DNA of 44,767 nt from Candidatus Nitrosopumilus sp. (GCA_029881195.1 JAOUNB010000006.1:1-44767); one strand, 5' to 3'. Shown: positions 9,257 through 20,032, numbered from the stretch's first letter. Numbers and translations are program-made. Notes: generated by a model from the letters alone, not told the origin.

Positions 9257-11572
9257 ATGGAACCCAAAATATCAGAAAAAACATGGAATCCAGAATTAGA
9301 AAAGGAGATTCTAAAGCAATGGGAAGATGAAAAAATTTATGATTTTACCCCACAAGAGGATAATTATACAATAGACACTCCACCACCATATCCTTCGGGC
9401 AGGCCATGGCATATTGGGGCAGCTGCTCACTATTCACAAATCGACATGATTGCACGTACGGCAAGAATGGCTGGAAAAAATGTCTATTTTCCCATAGGAA
9501 TTGACAGGAATGGATTACCAGTTGAATTGTATACTGAGAAAAAACACAATATCAGAATGAGGGAAACAGAGAGGGGTGAATTTCTGAATCTCTGTAGAGA
9601 GGCACTGGATGATTTGGAAGATGAAATGATCCTCATCATGAAAAGTTTGGGAATCAGTGGCGATTTTGCAAATTATTATAGAACAGATTCAGAAGAATAC
9701 AGAAGCCTCACACAGTCAACATTCATCGAATTATGGAAAAAAGGACAAGTGTATCTGGCCAACAGGCCCAACAATTACGATTGGGTTTCAGGTACAACCA
9801 TTGCGGATGCAGAAATCACATACGAGGATTTGTCGACTAAACTCGTATACATGAAATTCAAAATAAAAGATACTGACAAAGAGATAATCATTGCAAGTAC
9901 AAGACCAGAATTGCTTTGTGCATGTAGAACAATCATTGTCAATCCCGAAGACCAAAGATACACACAGTATATTGGACAAAAGGTAATTATTCCAATAACA
10001 AATGTCGAAGTTGAATTAAGAACACATCATTCTGCAAAGCAAGAATTCGGTTCGGGGGCAGTTATGGTATGTAGTTATGGGGATCAAAATGATGTGGTGT
10101 TATTTAGAGAATTAGAATTGGGCGAAATCGTCGCAGTTGGATTGGACGGAAAAATGACAGAAGCTGCAGGAGAATATGCGGGACTAAAACCAAAACAAGC
10201 AAGAGCAAAAATCATAGAAGACTTGGAAACTGGAGGGTTTTTAGAAAAAGTTGAAGATATCATTCACAGAACACCGATTTCGGAGAGAAGTAAGATTCCA
10301 ATTGAAATTATTCCAATGGAAGAATACTACCTAAAGCAAAAAGAAGATGTTGAAAGAATCAAAAAACTAGGACAGGAAATCATATTTCATCCACCAATGC
10401 ATAAGCAGATTCTAATGAATTGGCTAGAATCCATTAGCATTGACTGGCCGATTTCTAGAAGAAGATACTATGGCACTGAAATCCCAATCTGGTACTGTAA
10501 AAACTGCTCGGAGCCCCATGTGCCTGAGCCCGGAAAATACTATAGGCCCTGGAATGAAAAGTGTCCAATTAACAACTGTACAAAATGTGATTCTGCGGAA
10601 TTTGTTGGTGAGGAGCGAACATTTGACACGTGGATGGATTCAAGCGTGTCTCCACTTTTTATCAGCAAATTTGGCAGAGATGTGGAATTTTTCAATAAAG
10701 TATATCCGACCTCAATTAGACCCCAGGCAAAGGACATAGTCCGAACATGGTTATACTATACTATTCTAAGATGTGAGCAACTAACAGGGGAAAAACCATG
10801 GTCAGAGGCGTGGATTATGGGATATGGTCTGGATGAAAAGGGGATGAAGATGAGCAAAAGCAAAGGGAATGCAATAGATCCGTTGCCCGTAATTGAAAAA
10901 CTAGGTGCGGACACCTTTAGGTTTTGGAGTGCAAGTGAGATTAATCACGGTTATGACTTTAGATGCAACGAGCAGAAAATAGAGTCAACCAAAAAATTTC
11001 TCAGCAAGCTATGGAACATTTCAAGATTTCTGTCTAGTTTTCCCATAATTGAATCTGGAAAACCTAATGCATCAGACAAATGGATCTTATCAGAACTGGA
11101 CAACCTGGTAAAGGAATGCAAACGTGGATATGACGAATACAACTTTTTTGTTCCAGCAATTGCAATCAGAGAGTTTACGTGGAATTTGTTTGCAGCTCAC
11201 TATATTGAAATGGTAAAAGCAAGAGCATATGGGATTGGTTTCTCTGATGAGGAAAGAGATGGTGCAATATTTACACTGCACAAGGCACTCTCAACTATTC
11301 TAAAACTGCTGGCACCGATTACGCCATTTATCACTGAACATCTTTGGAAGGTTTTGTATTCAGAGAAAAGCATTCACAAAGAAAGACAAGTTTTGTCAGA
11401 ATCCCCTGAAGACTTTACGCACCTTACAAAAGATATTACAGAGTTCAACTCTAATGTCTGGAATGAAAAGAAGAGCAAAGAGCTGTCACTGAAGGATTCT
11501 ATTGCGGTGTCCGTACCGGAAAGATTATCTGAGTTTGCAAAAGACTTTGCAGCAATGCACAACCTGGAATAA
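9257..11572 (+). CDS. valS: Valyl-tRNA synthetase
   Basis: TPPPYPSGRPWHIGAA (HIGH-like), editing domain, DEKGMKMSKSKGNAIDPLPVIEKLGADTFRFW (KMSKS). Confidence 0.93.
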   Translation: MEPKISEKTWNPELEKEILKQWEDEKIYDFTPQEDNYTIDTPPPYPSGRPWHIGAAAHYSQIDMIARTARMAGKNVYFPIGIDRNGLPVELYTEKKHNIRMRETERGEFLNLCREALDDLEDEMILIMKSLGISGDFANYYRTDSEEYRSLTQSTFIELWKKGQVYLANRPNNYDWVSGTTIADAEITYEDLSTKLVYMKFKIKDTDKEIIIASTRPELLCACRTIIVNPEDQRYTQYIGQKVIIPITNVEVELRTHHSAKQEFGSGAVMVCSYGDQNDVVLFRELELGEIVAVGLDGKMTEAAGEYAGLKPKQARAKIIEDLETGGFLEKVEDIIHRTPISERSKIPIEIIPMEEYYLKQKEDVERIKKLGQEIIFHPPMHKQILMNWLESISIDWPISRRRYYGTEIPIWYCKNCSEPHVPEPGKYYRPWNEKCPINNCTKCDSAEFVGEERTFDTWMDSSVSPLFISKFGRDVEFFNKVYPTSIRPQAKDIVRTWLYYTILRCEQLTGEKPWSEAWIMGYGLDEKGMKMSKSKGNAIDPLPVIEKLGADTFRFWSASEINHGYDFRCNEQKIESTKKFLSKLWNISRFLSSFPIIESGKPNASDKWILSELDNLVKECKRGYDEYNFFVPAIAIREFTWNLFAAHYIEMVKARAYGIGFSDEERDGAIFTLHKALSTILKLLAPITPFITEHLWKVLYSEKSIHKERQVLSESPEDFTHLTKDITEFNSNVWNEKKSKELSLKDSIAVSVPERLSEFAKDFAAMHNLE

Positions 11573-11818
11573 ACCACAACTATGCAGAACTATGCAAATA
11601 TTGATTTTTAATTATTAATAATATTATAAGTAAAATGCGATTAAACCGTAATTTTATGCCATGGTAGTTGTGCGGAGAATATAGTCAGGAAGTTAGAAAA
11701 CGTACCCACGTAGAACAGACGAAAAAATCTCTTTAAAAACAAATGGATGAAAAATACATAGTAAGATCAAACATTTCACACCTTAGTATTAGAAATAGAA
11801 ATTATCCAAATTGTAATC

Positions 11819-11890
11819 ATGTTAAGCCCAATCGGATTTGGAGTTACAGCCTTTGCGATAATCTTATCTATTCTTGCATATTATAAGTGA
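11819..11890 (+). CDS. Possible 23-aa transmembrane micropeptide (MLSPIGFGVTAFAIILSILAYYK)
   Basis: ATG...TGA ORF fully hydrophobic with Lys end, overlapping the start of the downstream TPP enzyme ORF. Confidence 0.3.
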   Translation: MLSPIGFGVTAFAIILSILAYYK

Positions 11891-13625
11891 CAGAAACTTG
11901 TTAATTGATGCTGATAAATCATTGGAACAATCAACATCGCCTTCAAAACCAGTAAACCAAAAAATTAAGGCCTCAGATCTGCTTGTAAAGTGTTTGGAAA
12001 CAGAAGAGGTAGAATACATCTTTGGCATTCCTGGTGAGGAAAATGCAGATCTTATGATTTCTCTTATGGATTCTAAAATCAAATTTATTCTAACCCGTCA
12101 TGAGCAAGGTGCTGCATTTATGGCAGACGTTTATGGCCGGTTAACAGGAAAAGTAGGGGTCTGTCTTGCTACATTAGGTCCTGGTGCCACAAATCTGGTT
12201 ACAGGAGTTGCAAATGCAAATATGGATAGATCAAGATTGATTGCAATCACCGGTCAAAAGGATTCTCATCTGCTTCACAAGGAATCCCACCAGAACATGG
12301 ATGCAATAACAATGTTCAAGCCAATAACAAAGTGGAACTGGTCAATCAGAAATGCAAAAAACATTCCTGAAATAGTCAGGAGAGCATTCAAGATTGCATT
12401 GTCCGAAAAACCCGGTGCAACCCACATAGAGCTTCCACAAGACATTGCAAAAAGAAAATCAAACATTCCACCAATAATTCCACAAAAGATTCGGAGGTCA
12501 AAGGCAAATGAAGATCTAATCAAGGAAGCAGCAGAAATAATATTGCAGGCAAAAAGACCGATGCTTTTCATTGGAAATGGATGTATCAGAGAGGATGCCA
12601 GTGAGGCGATTCGCAGATTTGCTGAAAGAACAGGAATCTGTTCAATGAATACGTTCATGGCAAAAGGGGTCATAAGAGATGATCAGGAAAGACACCTGAG
12701 AACAATTGGAATCAAGGATGCAGACCATGCATTGCTTGCCATGAAAGAAGCAGATGTGGTCATTGCAGTGGGACTAGACCTTGTGGAATATAGTCCTATT
12801 AGCTGGAACTCTGAATTGAATAAGACAATAATACACATTGATTTTACCCCTTCTGAGGTTTACACGTTTTATAGACCAGAAGTCGAGATTGTCTCAGACA
12901 TAGAGTATGCCATAAACGCCATCCTGGAGGAAATGGAAAAACAGCAAAAGCAACATCCAGAATCAATTGATCTTCCTAGAAAGGACATTCCTGAAACGTT
13001 TGAAAGAATAAGGCAAGAAGTAGACACCAGAACAGAGTCATTCAAGAATGACAATTCATATCCAATACAACCTGAAAAGCTAGTGTCTGATGTAAGAGAT
13101 GCACTGGATGAGAAAGATATCGTACTTTCTGATGTAGGAGCGCATAAGCTATGGATATCAAAGATATACAAGACATACGAGCCAAACACATGCATAATTC
13201 CAAACGGATTTTGCTCCATGGGATTTGCAGTGCCTGGAGCAATAGCAGCCAAGATAGTCTATCCAGAGCGTAATGTTGTTGCAATGTGTGGTGATGCAGG
13301 GTTTTTGATGAACGTACAGGAACTAGAAACTGCAACAAGGTTAAAGATTCCAATAATTATTGTCATATGGTGTGACAGGGATTTAGGACTGATATCGCTA
13401 AAGCAGTTAGATGAATTTGGTAAGACAAGTCACACAAAATTTGACAATCCTGATTTTGTGTATCTGGCAAAGAGTTTTGGAGCCGTTGGACACCATGTAA
13501 AGTCCGTCAAGGAATTTGAGGAAAAATTACAAGAGGCCAAACTAGAAAAGGAAAAAGTCACAATCATTGCAGTTGACGTGAATTATTCAAGGAACCGTAT
13601 CTTGCTTGATGATAACTTTGCATAG
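11874..13625 (+). CDS. Thiamine-diphosphate enzyme, acetolactate synthase large-subunit/AlsS-like
   Basis: EYIFGIPGEENADL, FILTRHEQGAAFMADVYGRLTGK, LGPGATNLVTGVANANMD, HQNMDAITMFKPITKW, GDAGFLMNVQELETA TPP motif; exact start uncertain. Confidence 0.9.
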   Translation: MHIISDRNLLIDADKSLEQSTSPSKPVNQKIKASDLLVKCLETEEVEYIFGIPGEENADLMISLMDSKIKFILTRHEQGAAFMADVYGRLTGKVGVCLATLGPGATNLVTGVANANMDRSRLIAITGQKDSHLLHKESHQNMDAITMFKPITKWNWSIRNAKNIPEIVRRAFKIALSEKPGATHIELPQDIAKRKSNIPPIIPQKIRRSKANEDLIKEAAEIILQAKRPMLFIGNGCIREDASEAIRRFAERTGICSMNTFMAKGVIRDDQERHLRTIGIKDADHALLAMKEADVVIAVGLDLVEYSPISWNSELNKTIIHIDFTPSEVYTFYRPEVEIVSDIEYAINAILEEMEKQQKQHPESIDLPRKDIPETFERIRQEVDTRTESFKNDNSYPIQPEKLVSDVRDALDEKDIVLSDVGAHKLWISKIYKTYEPNTCIIPNGFCSMGFAVPGAIAAKIVYPERNVVAMCGDAGFLMNVQELETATRLKIPIIIVIWCDRDLGLISLKQLDEFGKTSHTKFDNPDFVYLAKSFGAVGHHVKSVKEFEEKLQEAKLEKEKVTIIAVDVNYSRNRILLDDNFA

Positions 13626-13976
13626 CATTTTTTGATATTGTATCTAATCTGTAAAACAGTTTATTTGATACAAGTAATCTTACCATGTATTATTTTTCAA
13701 AAAAATAGTTAATCTCAAATCTAAACAATCATTGACTCAGATTGAACAAAACTTTAATCAAATGATTCTAAGCTAATTTCAAAGAATGTAAAATTCCAGA
13801 ATAGACTTGCACTCAAAATGTTATACGTCAAGCGTATTGCTTGTATTGCACAAAGAAATCTTTGAGGTTGTATGTGGCAATTACAGAAATTAAAACAATG
13901 TCCATGCCTAAACAAATGTATCAAGAAAACAGAGTTAAAATAGTCAAACATCCATTATGTTGTAGAAGATTAATCG

Positions 13977-14444
13977 ATGTCCAAAGAAACAAAGAATACT
14001 GAAGAGTCTCTTAAAAAGACCATAGCAGAAAGTAAGGACAGAATTTTAGAAGATACAATAAAAAAATACGATCAAACAGTGACTCGTGGAAAAAAGATTG
14101 GCCAAGATACCATGGAAAAAATTGAGGAAACCGCAAAAACAGGTACTGAATTCATAAAATCACAACACTATTGGGAATCACTGAAAAAGAGTTCTCAGAA
14201 GATCAAAGAAAAAGGCATTGAGCAAGAAAAGAAACTAAAAAAACAAAGCCCAAAATTATATAGAAAAATCATTAATGGCTTCTTTTACTTTTTTGAAATC
14301 ATTGTCGGAAGAATCAAGCTTGGCACACAGTATGGAAACTCTAGTTTGGAACTGTTGGAAAAACTAGCCAGACTCAAGGAACTTGGAATATTGACTGACG
14401 AAGAGTTTGCCAAGAAAAAGAAAAAGATACTGGACAGGATCTAA
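13977..14444 (+). CDS. SHOCT-like C-terminal domain protein with coiled coil
   Basis: C-terminus LEKLARLKELGILTDEEFAKKKKKILDRI matches the SHOCT pattern. Confidence 0.7.
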   Translation: MSKETKNTEESLKKTIAESKDRILEDTIKKYDQTVTRGKKIGQDTMEKIEETAKTGTEFIKSQHYWESLKKSSQKIKEKGIEQEKKLKKQSPKLYRKIINGFFYFFEIIVGRIKLGTQYGNSSLELLEKLARLKELGILTDEEFAKKKKKILDRI

Positions 14445-14451
14445 TCTCAAA

Positions 14452-14631
14452 ATGTCAAAGAATCTGATAATTGTTGTATTGGTAATTGTAATTGCAATTT
14501 TAATTGGAGCTATATTTCTTACTAATTATGAATGGTTTTCACAGGAATGGCTGATAGGATTGGCAGTAGTTTTAGGAAGTATTACAGGTGCTGGAATATT
14601 GGCATATATCAAGATACGAAAAATAATTTAA
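14452..14631 (+). CDS. Small two-helix membrane protein
   Basis: ATG at 14452 gives MSKNLIIVVLVIVIAILIGAIFL...; 59 aa; follows the SHOCT-like gene. Confidence 0.6.
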   Translation: MSKNLIIVVLVIVIAILIGAIFLTNYEWFSQEWLIGLAVVLGSITGAGILAYIKIRKII

Positions 14632-15153
14632 TCAAAATTAATCTCGAGACAACATGTTTTGCATTATCTGCAAATAGAAATTTAAATTTTTTTAATAGAT
14701 AACTAAAATAATTTGCCTTTTTCTTTTCAACAAATTCATTGATTTTACTATCTGTCATTTGTGGTCTTGTGACAATTACTTTTGTTTTACAATTTTGATG
14801 TTTTTTTGTTTCAATTTAATTTATTTTGTATCTTTCTTTTTTTTTGAAAAATTAATTCTGTCTTCTTTTCGGAATGATTTGTTACAAAATTTGATCAATA
14901 TCTCTTCAAACCCTTCTTTATGCAAATACAAATCTTGGGTAATCTCAACTTGTATCTATGAGGTTAGATTGTTCCCATAAGTTTTAGGGATATATCCCCA
15001 TGAAATAGTTCATTTAACTAAATGGCTTTTCGTTTAATTAAAAATGATTCTGATAAACATGATACCACCATTCCCTTTTCTGTAAGAGTATTTCTTATCT
15101 GAAGTTGGTCTAAACAAATTTTCTATTTTTTCAATATTCAACAATTTTCATCT

Positions 15154-15945
15154 CTAAATCTCCTCTCCGCAGTGTGGACAATGTTTATCTTTTTGTCTTT
15201 TTTTATGCAATTCCTCTGTAAAAGCAGATGCCATAATACCAGTCGGAATTGCATATACAGCTATACCTAAAATGGCTACCCCTGATCCGATTATTTTACC
15301 AGCTGTCGTTATAGGATAAGTGTCTCCATACCCTATAGTAGTAAGCGTAATTACGCCCCACCACATTGATGCAGGAATACTAGAGAACACATCAGGTTGT
15401 GCTTCATGTTCTGCATAATACATTAGACTAGATGCAAAAATTAACACTATGAAGAGAATAAAAAATGCAACTGCTAAATCTCCTGCTTTTGATTTGAATA
15501 CATCACCTAGTGTCTGCATAGGATCGGAGTATCTTGCAAGTTTGAACAATCTAAACAACCTCAAGAGTCGGATTATTCTGATGAATCTGACATCCGTCAC
15601 CACAAATGGCAAGAAGAATGGTAATATTGCAGCCAAATCAACTAGCATCATTGGTGTAAACAGAATTCTGATTCTGGCGTATTTTGAATTCTGGTATTTT
15701 GGATTTAGTTTACAGACTATGATTCTTCCTGCATACTCTGCAGTAAAAACAATAATTGAAAAAACTTCAAACGGTGTAAACAAATAACCATATTCATCTA
15801 GAACAGATTCTTCTGTTTCAATTATCACAACAAGGACATTTACTGCAATTAAAGTAATGATGAAAACCTGAAAGCTTTTTGTAAATTTATCATCTGTGGT
15901 ACCTTCAAGGATTTCGTATGCTCTTTGTAAAACTCGATTGGTCAC
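15154..15945 (-). CDS. Voltage-gated potassium channel-like protein
   Basis: S4-like RFIRIIRLLRLFRLFKLARYSD; selectivity filter TLTTIGYGDTYPIT. Confidence 0.95.
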   Translation of the reverse strand: MTNRVLQRAYEILEGTTDDKFTKSFQVFIITLIAVNVLVVIIETEESVLDEYGYLFTPFEVFSIIVFTAEYAGRIIVCKLNPKYQNSKYARIRILFTPMMLVDLAAILPFFLPFVVTDVRFIRIIRLLRLFRLFKLARYSDPMQTLGDVFKSKAGDLAVAFFILFIVLIFASSLMYYAEHEAQPDVFSSIPASMWWGVITLTTIGYGDTYPITTAGKIIGSGVAILGIAVYAIPTGIMASAFTEELHKKRQKDKHCPHCGEEI

Positions 15946-15946
15946 T

Positions 15947-17590
15947 CTATAACCACTTTTTGTTTCTGAACCACAACATCATAGTAAATACAATTATCCC
16001 CATAATTCCAAGCATAACAAAGTAGCTACCTTCCCATTCCAGTTCTGGAACATATGAAAAGTTCGTCCCGTAAATTCCAGCAATGAATGTAATTGGAATA
16101 AATATGCTGGCAATGATGGTAAGTGTTTTCATTACCTCATTCATTTTATTGCCAATGCTTGAAAGATATGTGTCAAGCATTCCCCCCACCATTTCTCTTA
16201 ATCCTTCAATGTTATCCATCACTTGAACGGTATGGTTGTATACGTCGTGAAGATATGTCCTGGTAGATTCCTGTATAATCTCAGAATCCATTCTGTCAAA
16301 TCTGTCAATTACTTCCCTCATAGGCCAGATGGATTTTCTCAACATCACCATTTCACGTTTTAAGGTGTGAATGGTTTGTAATGTCTTGGGGGTAGGATTG
16401 TCCATTAATTCTTCCTCAAGTATTTCTGATTGGATTCCTATTTTCTCCATTACTACATAATAATAATCAATTATTGCATCAACTAGTGCATAAGCCAAAT
16501 AATCACTCTTTTTCTCCCTTATTTTTCCAACGGAATTTTTCAGTCTTTCTCTAACAGGATCAAAAATATCGTCAGATGTTTCCTGAAATGACAAGACATA
16601 GTTTTTTCCAACTATCAGACTAATCTGCTCCATGAATAGTTGATTTTCAGAGAGTAGATGTGGAAGCTTTAGAATTATTTGCAAGTAATTCTCATGATTT
16701 TCTATTTTTGGTCGCAGTTCAGTATTCATTATATCTGATTGCACAAGATTGTGTATCGAATAATGTTGACCAATTTTATGAATTACGTCTGCATCATGTA
16801 ATCCAACTATATTAGTCCACAGTACTGTGGGTTCTTCATTGATGATTAAACACTCCTCTATCGTATCTTTTGTGTTATGCATGAATGCTGTTTTGTCAAA
16901 TTTAATCTGATCAAACGTGACTTTTTCTACTAGTTTTTCCCCCACATGTATTAGGGCTCCAGGATGCAGTCCTACAGTATCCGATGATGTTGTTGCATCA
17001 TTTGATTTTTTGTTTAAGAGTTTAGTAATATTGGAAATATGAGTAAAGTCAACATCACGTGTAATTTCTGTTACTCTGGATGTCTTACTAACCACTCCAA
17101 TAATGACAAATCCTGCTATTATTGAAAAAACAATGCTTATGGCAAACGGACCAAGATCTCCATTTGCGGCAGCTTCGTATATTGCTTGGACATCTGTTGA
17201 TGTGTTGATTTTAACAATTGAGCCAATCATCAGATCAATTAAAAAGAACATAAATGAAATGACTGCTCCAACTATTATTGCAGTGACAGCAGTAATATTT
17301 GGCGGTATATTGATGTCCTTCTCCTGTTTGTAAGGATAGATGTATCTCTTGTTTTTTACAATTAAAATTGCAATTACAGTAATAATTATTGTGGATAATA
17401 TCCACCAAGCAATAAACCATAATCCTTGTTCAGAATTTATCTGTTCTATTCCAGAAATAAGATCTTGAATGTTGCCAGTTAACGGCAAAGACAAAAGCGA
17501 GGTTGCAACACCGATGAAGATTTGATACACAAATGCAAACACAAATCCCAGAACCAATCTGTTTGCAATTATGCCTATTTGCTCTCTCAA
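15947..17590 (-). CDS. CorA-like divalent cation transporter with an extra N-terminal membrane region
   Basis: C-terminal MNEVMKTLTIIASIFIPITFIAGIYGTNFSYVPELEW...; several hydrophobic segments in the first ~190 aa. Confidence 0.88.
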   Translation of the reverse strand: MREQIGIIANRLVLGFVFAFVYQIFIGVATSLLSLPLTGNIQDLISGIEQINSEQGLWFIAWWILSTIIITVIAILIVKNKRYIYPYKQEKDINIPPNITAVTAIIVGAVISFMFFLIDLMIGSIVKINTSTDVQAIYEAAANGDLGPFAISIVFSIIAGFVIIGVVSKTSRVTEITRDVDFTHISNITKLLNKKSNDATTSSDTVGLHPGALIHVGEKLVEKVTFDQIKFDKTAFMHNTKDTIEECLIINEEPTVLWTNIVGLHDADVIHKIGQHYSIHNLVQSDIMNTELRPKIENHENYLQIILKLPHLLSENQLFMEQISLIVGKNYVLSFQETSDDIFDPVRERLKNSVGKIREKKSDYLAYALVDAIIDYYYVVMEKIGIQSEILEEELMDNPTPKTLQTIHTLKREMVMLRKSIWPMREVIDRFDRMDSEIIQESTRTYLHDVYNHTVQVMDNIEGLREMVGGMLDTYLSSIGNKMNEVMKTLTIIASIFIPITFIAGIYGTNFSYVPELEWEGSYFVMLGIMGIIVFTMMLWFRNKKWL

Positions 17591-17859
17591 TTATCATCCT
17601 CTGATTTATTTTTTATTTTTTGTATACATATTTTTGTGGATCTATTTTTTTCTACTTGTTCAACGGTAAACTTTAATGATTTTGGAGTTATAGTATCAGA
17701 TATTTTTGGAACGTTATGTAGTTTTTCATGCAAAAAGCCATTTAATATTAAATAGGCATTCCGTATGAAATATCTGTCTAAGTATTCAGTGATTACGTCT
17801 TCAGGATCAATCTTGTCTTCATGATAAATTAAAGCAACTTTCAATATCTTAACATGCAT
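17587..17859 (-). CDS. Hypothetical protein, start of the CorA-like/K+ channel cluster
   Basis: 90 aa ORF overlapping the CorA-like start by 4 nt. Confidence 0.6.
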   Translation of the reverse strand: MHVKILKVALIYHEDKIDPEDVITEYLDRYFIRNAYLILNGFLHEKLHNVPKISDTITPKSLKFTVEQVEKNRSTKICIQKIKNKSEDDN

Positions 17860-18103
17860 CTGGAGTTAGCTGCTCTTGTTCATATCACAATTATGGGAAA
17901 TGATAATAATGATTGGATTGTGCAGCAAGTGTTTTACATTTGGAGTACTTTACTTATCTCACAAAATATGTCTGAAGCAGTATGCTACAAGTGCATAAAC
18001 TCCTAAAGTAGGTGAAAAGATAACAATTAGACTCCTTGAACTTATGATATAAGATAAGATTGCTTTACATTCATTGTTTTTAGAAAGAGTATTCGTTAAT
18101 ATG

Positions 18104-18910
18104 TTATCTTCGCTTCAAATACTCTGACACTATTTTCTTTGCCATGCCAGTCACATCCAAATCATTTCTTGCAGCCAGACTTTGCAGTTTTCTTGCATTG
18201 CCTTTATTCAGCTCAAGTGTGACCTTGTGCTGTAGTAGTCCTACCTTTGCTTTTTTGAGTAATTTCATGTGAGACGATTTTGGGCTTTTTGCCAGCTGGT
18301 ACAGATATTGTTTGCGAAGTCTTTGGTCAAGTGGGATTATTTTTTCTGCAATCTGTATTGCTTTTGATACATTTAGAACTGCATTATACAGTCTTGTGGC
18401 ATCATCCCTTGAGAGTTGTTTTGGAACATATTCCTTTAATCTGTCAGGAACTCCCGCAAATCCCAGATATTTTTTGAGGGTCTGCTGGGATATTCCAAGA
18501 TACTTTGCAGCCTTGTTTTTTCCGACTGATTCGGCAAGATATACGCATGCTGTTGTCATGTCCTTTGTATCCATCTTGTTTCTGTGAAGATTCTCTACTA
18601 CGGATGCTGCCTTTGCGTTATTCAGATCATACTTTGTGCCTTGCGTGAGCAACAGTACAGGTATCTTTTTTGCACCTAGTCTTTTGAGTGCCGCAAGCCT
18701 TCGCTGGCCTGACATCAACAGGTATGAGTTTTTGGATTCCTTTTGAACCATTGGAGGATTTTGTAATCCTTCTGTTTTGATGGAACGTGCAAGCTCTGCA
18801 ATTCCCTCTCTGTCTAGTTTTCTTGCCTGCGCATCGTGCCATACCTTGATCTGTTTTACTGGAATCTCCCTGAGACGATAGGATATTGGTGGATTGTAAC
18901 GCTTTGCCAC
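18104..18910 (-). CDS. ParB/Spo0J-family protein
   Basis: IPVKQIKVWHDAQARKLDREGIAELARSIKTEGLQNPPMV...LMSGQRRLAALKRLGAKKIPVL...VVENLHRNKM; HTH KAAKYLGISQQTLKKYL; GTG start. Confidence 0.88.
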   Translation of the reverse strand: MAKRYNPPISYRLREIPVKQIKVWHDAQARKLDREGIAELARSIKTEGLQNPPMVQKESKNSYLLMSGQRRLAALKRLGAKKIPVLLLTQGTKYDLNNAKAASVVENLHRNKMDTKDMTTACVYLAESVGKNKAAKYLGISQQTLKKYLGFAGVPDRLKEYVPKQLSRDDATRLYNAVLNVSKAIQIAEKIIPLDQRLRKQYLYQLAKSPKSSHMKLLKKAKVGLLQHKVTLELNKGNARKLQSLAARNDLDVTGMAKKIVSEYLKRR

Positions 18911-19073
18911 GTGTATTCAAGGAAATGGATTTGTGTTAAAAGATATAGTAATCCACAATTGACAATCAATCAAAAAAATGTCTATTTCTCTGACTTTTAT
19001 GACCAAAATACAATTGTTCTAGGTACCTTACCTGGTTTTTTTGATGTTTTTCTAAATAGGTGTAGCTTAATGT

Positions 19074-19466
19074 CTAAATCACAGTTATGTGAAGATCATC
19101 AAATAGTTCTTCTGCTTTTTTTATAATCTTTTTATCATCAGCATCAGGGGCGGCAGCTATGAGAACCAAAAGGTCACCTAATGGAACTGTGATTATCAGT
19201 TGCTTTGTACGTCTTGATGCGATATAGTCAATTGGTCCTAAAACATCGTCTAGTTCTTGTCTCATCTTATAGTCCAACTGCATTTGCATGTACACCATGC
19301 ATACTTTTACATCATCAAGTAATGGTTCTACTCCCTTTTTGAAACCACCTGCTATGAGATGACCTAGTGGGTTGATGACGCCAACATGTCTTACATTTTC
19401 TTCTTTTAACAGTTCCTCGCAGGAATCATTTAGTTTTTTGATCTCATCTACAGTAATAATTGCCAT
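19074..19466 (-). CDS. Small conserved archaeal protein, roadblock-like/DUF, paralogue of 44235..44639
   Basis: Shares VGVxNxxGxxIAGGFKxGV, Y(M/V)QxxLxYxMRxxxDxxLGxIDYIxSRR with the other copy. Confidence 0.75.
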   Translation of the reverse strand: MAIITVDEIKKLNDSCEELLKEENVRHVGVINPLGHLIAGGFKKGVEPLLDDVKVCMVYMQMQLDYKMRQELDDVLGPIDYIASRRTKQLIITVPLGDLLVLIAAAPDADDKKIIKKAEELFDDLHITVI

Positions 19467-19552
19467 GAAGCAACATAGAATTCATTGTAATTTTAGCTTT
19501 TTTTCTTTGATTAAGGAAATTCATATATTTAAAGACGGTACAAAGCATCTGA

Positions 19553-20032
19553 TTATCTTGATTTGTCTTTATGAGAAATCATGGTGACTGTTTCACTGAA
19601 TTTCAGATTGGGAATATTCAAAAATTTTCCATCATCTGTCAATGCTATAGTCTTCATTAGATGAAATTCAATTATTGTACCTTTTTTGTCATCTATTTCT
19701 ATTATATCACCTATATCGATTCTCTTGTTTAGATAAAGTCCAATTCCTGCAACCATATTTTTTAGATGGTTCTGTAGTGCAAAGGAGATCAACGCAAATG
19801 CCACTCCAAAAGAGGCCACTACACTTGCAGCCAATGTAAACAAGTCAAACACTATTCCAAGATATGCCATCTCTATTCCAATAATTATGACTGAAATCAG
19901 GCCCAACAGTTTCGGAGTTCCTTTCAGATCTGATAGTTTTTTTGACATGAGGTATTTTGTCATGCCAAATATTGTAATTGCAATTATGATGGATGCTGCT
20001 GAACTGTATATGTCATTAATTTCCAATCTCAA
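19553..20032 (-). CDS. Short MscS-family mechanosensitive channel-like protein
   Basis: VASFGVAFALISFALQNHLKNMVAGIGLYLNKRIDIGDIIEIDDKKGTIIEFHLMKT matches the MscS pore/beta domain. Confidence 0.87.
   Translation of the reverse strand: MRLEINDIYSSAASIIIAITIFGMTKYLMSKKLSDLKGTPKLLGLISVIIIGIEMAYLGIVFDLFTLAASVVASFGVAFALISFALQNHLKNMVAGIGLYLNKRIDIGDIIEIDDKKGTIIEFHLMKTIALTDDGKFLNIPNLKFSETVTMISHKDKSR

Noticed and set aside
12275-13252. Antisense ORFs in the TPP enzyme gene
   Set aside because: Explained by the codon bias of the real gene.
14759-14980. Phe-rich 73-aa ORF
   Set aside because: T-rich intergenic sequence gives low-complexity translation; no start context.
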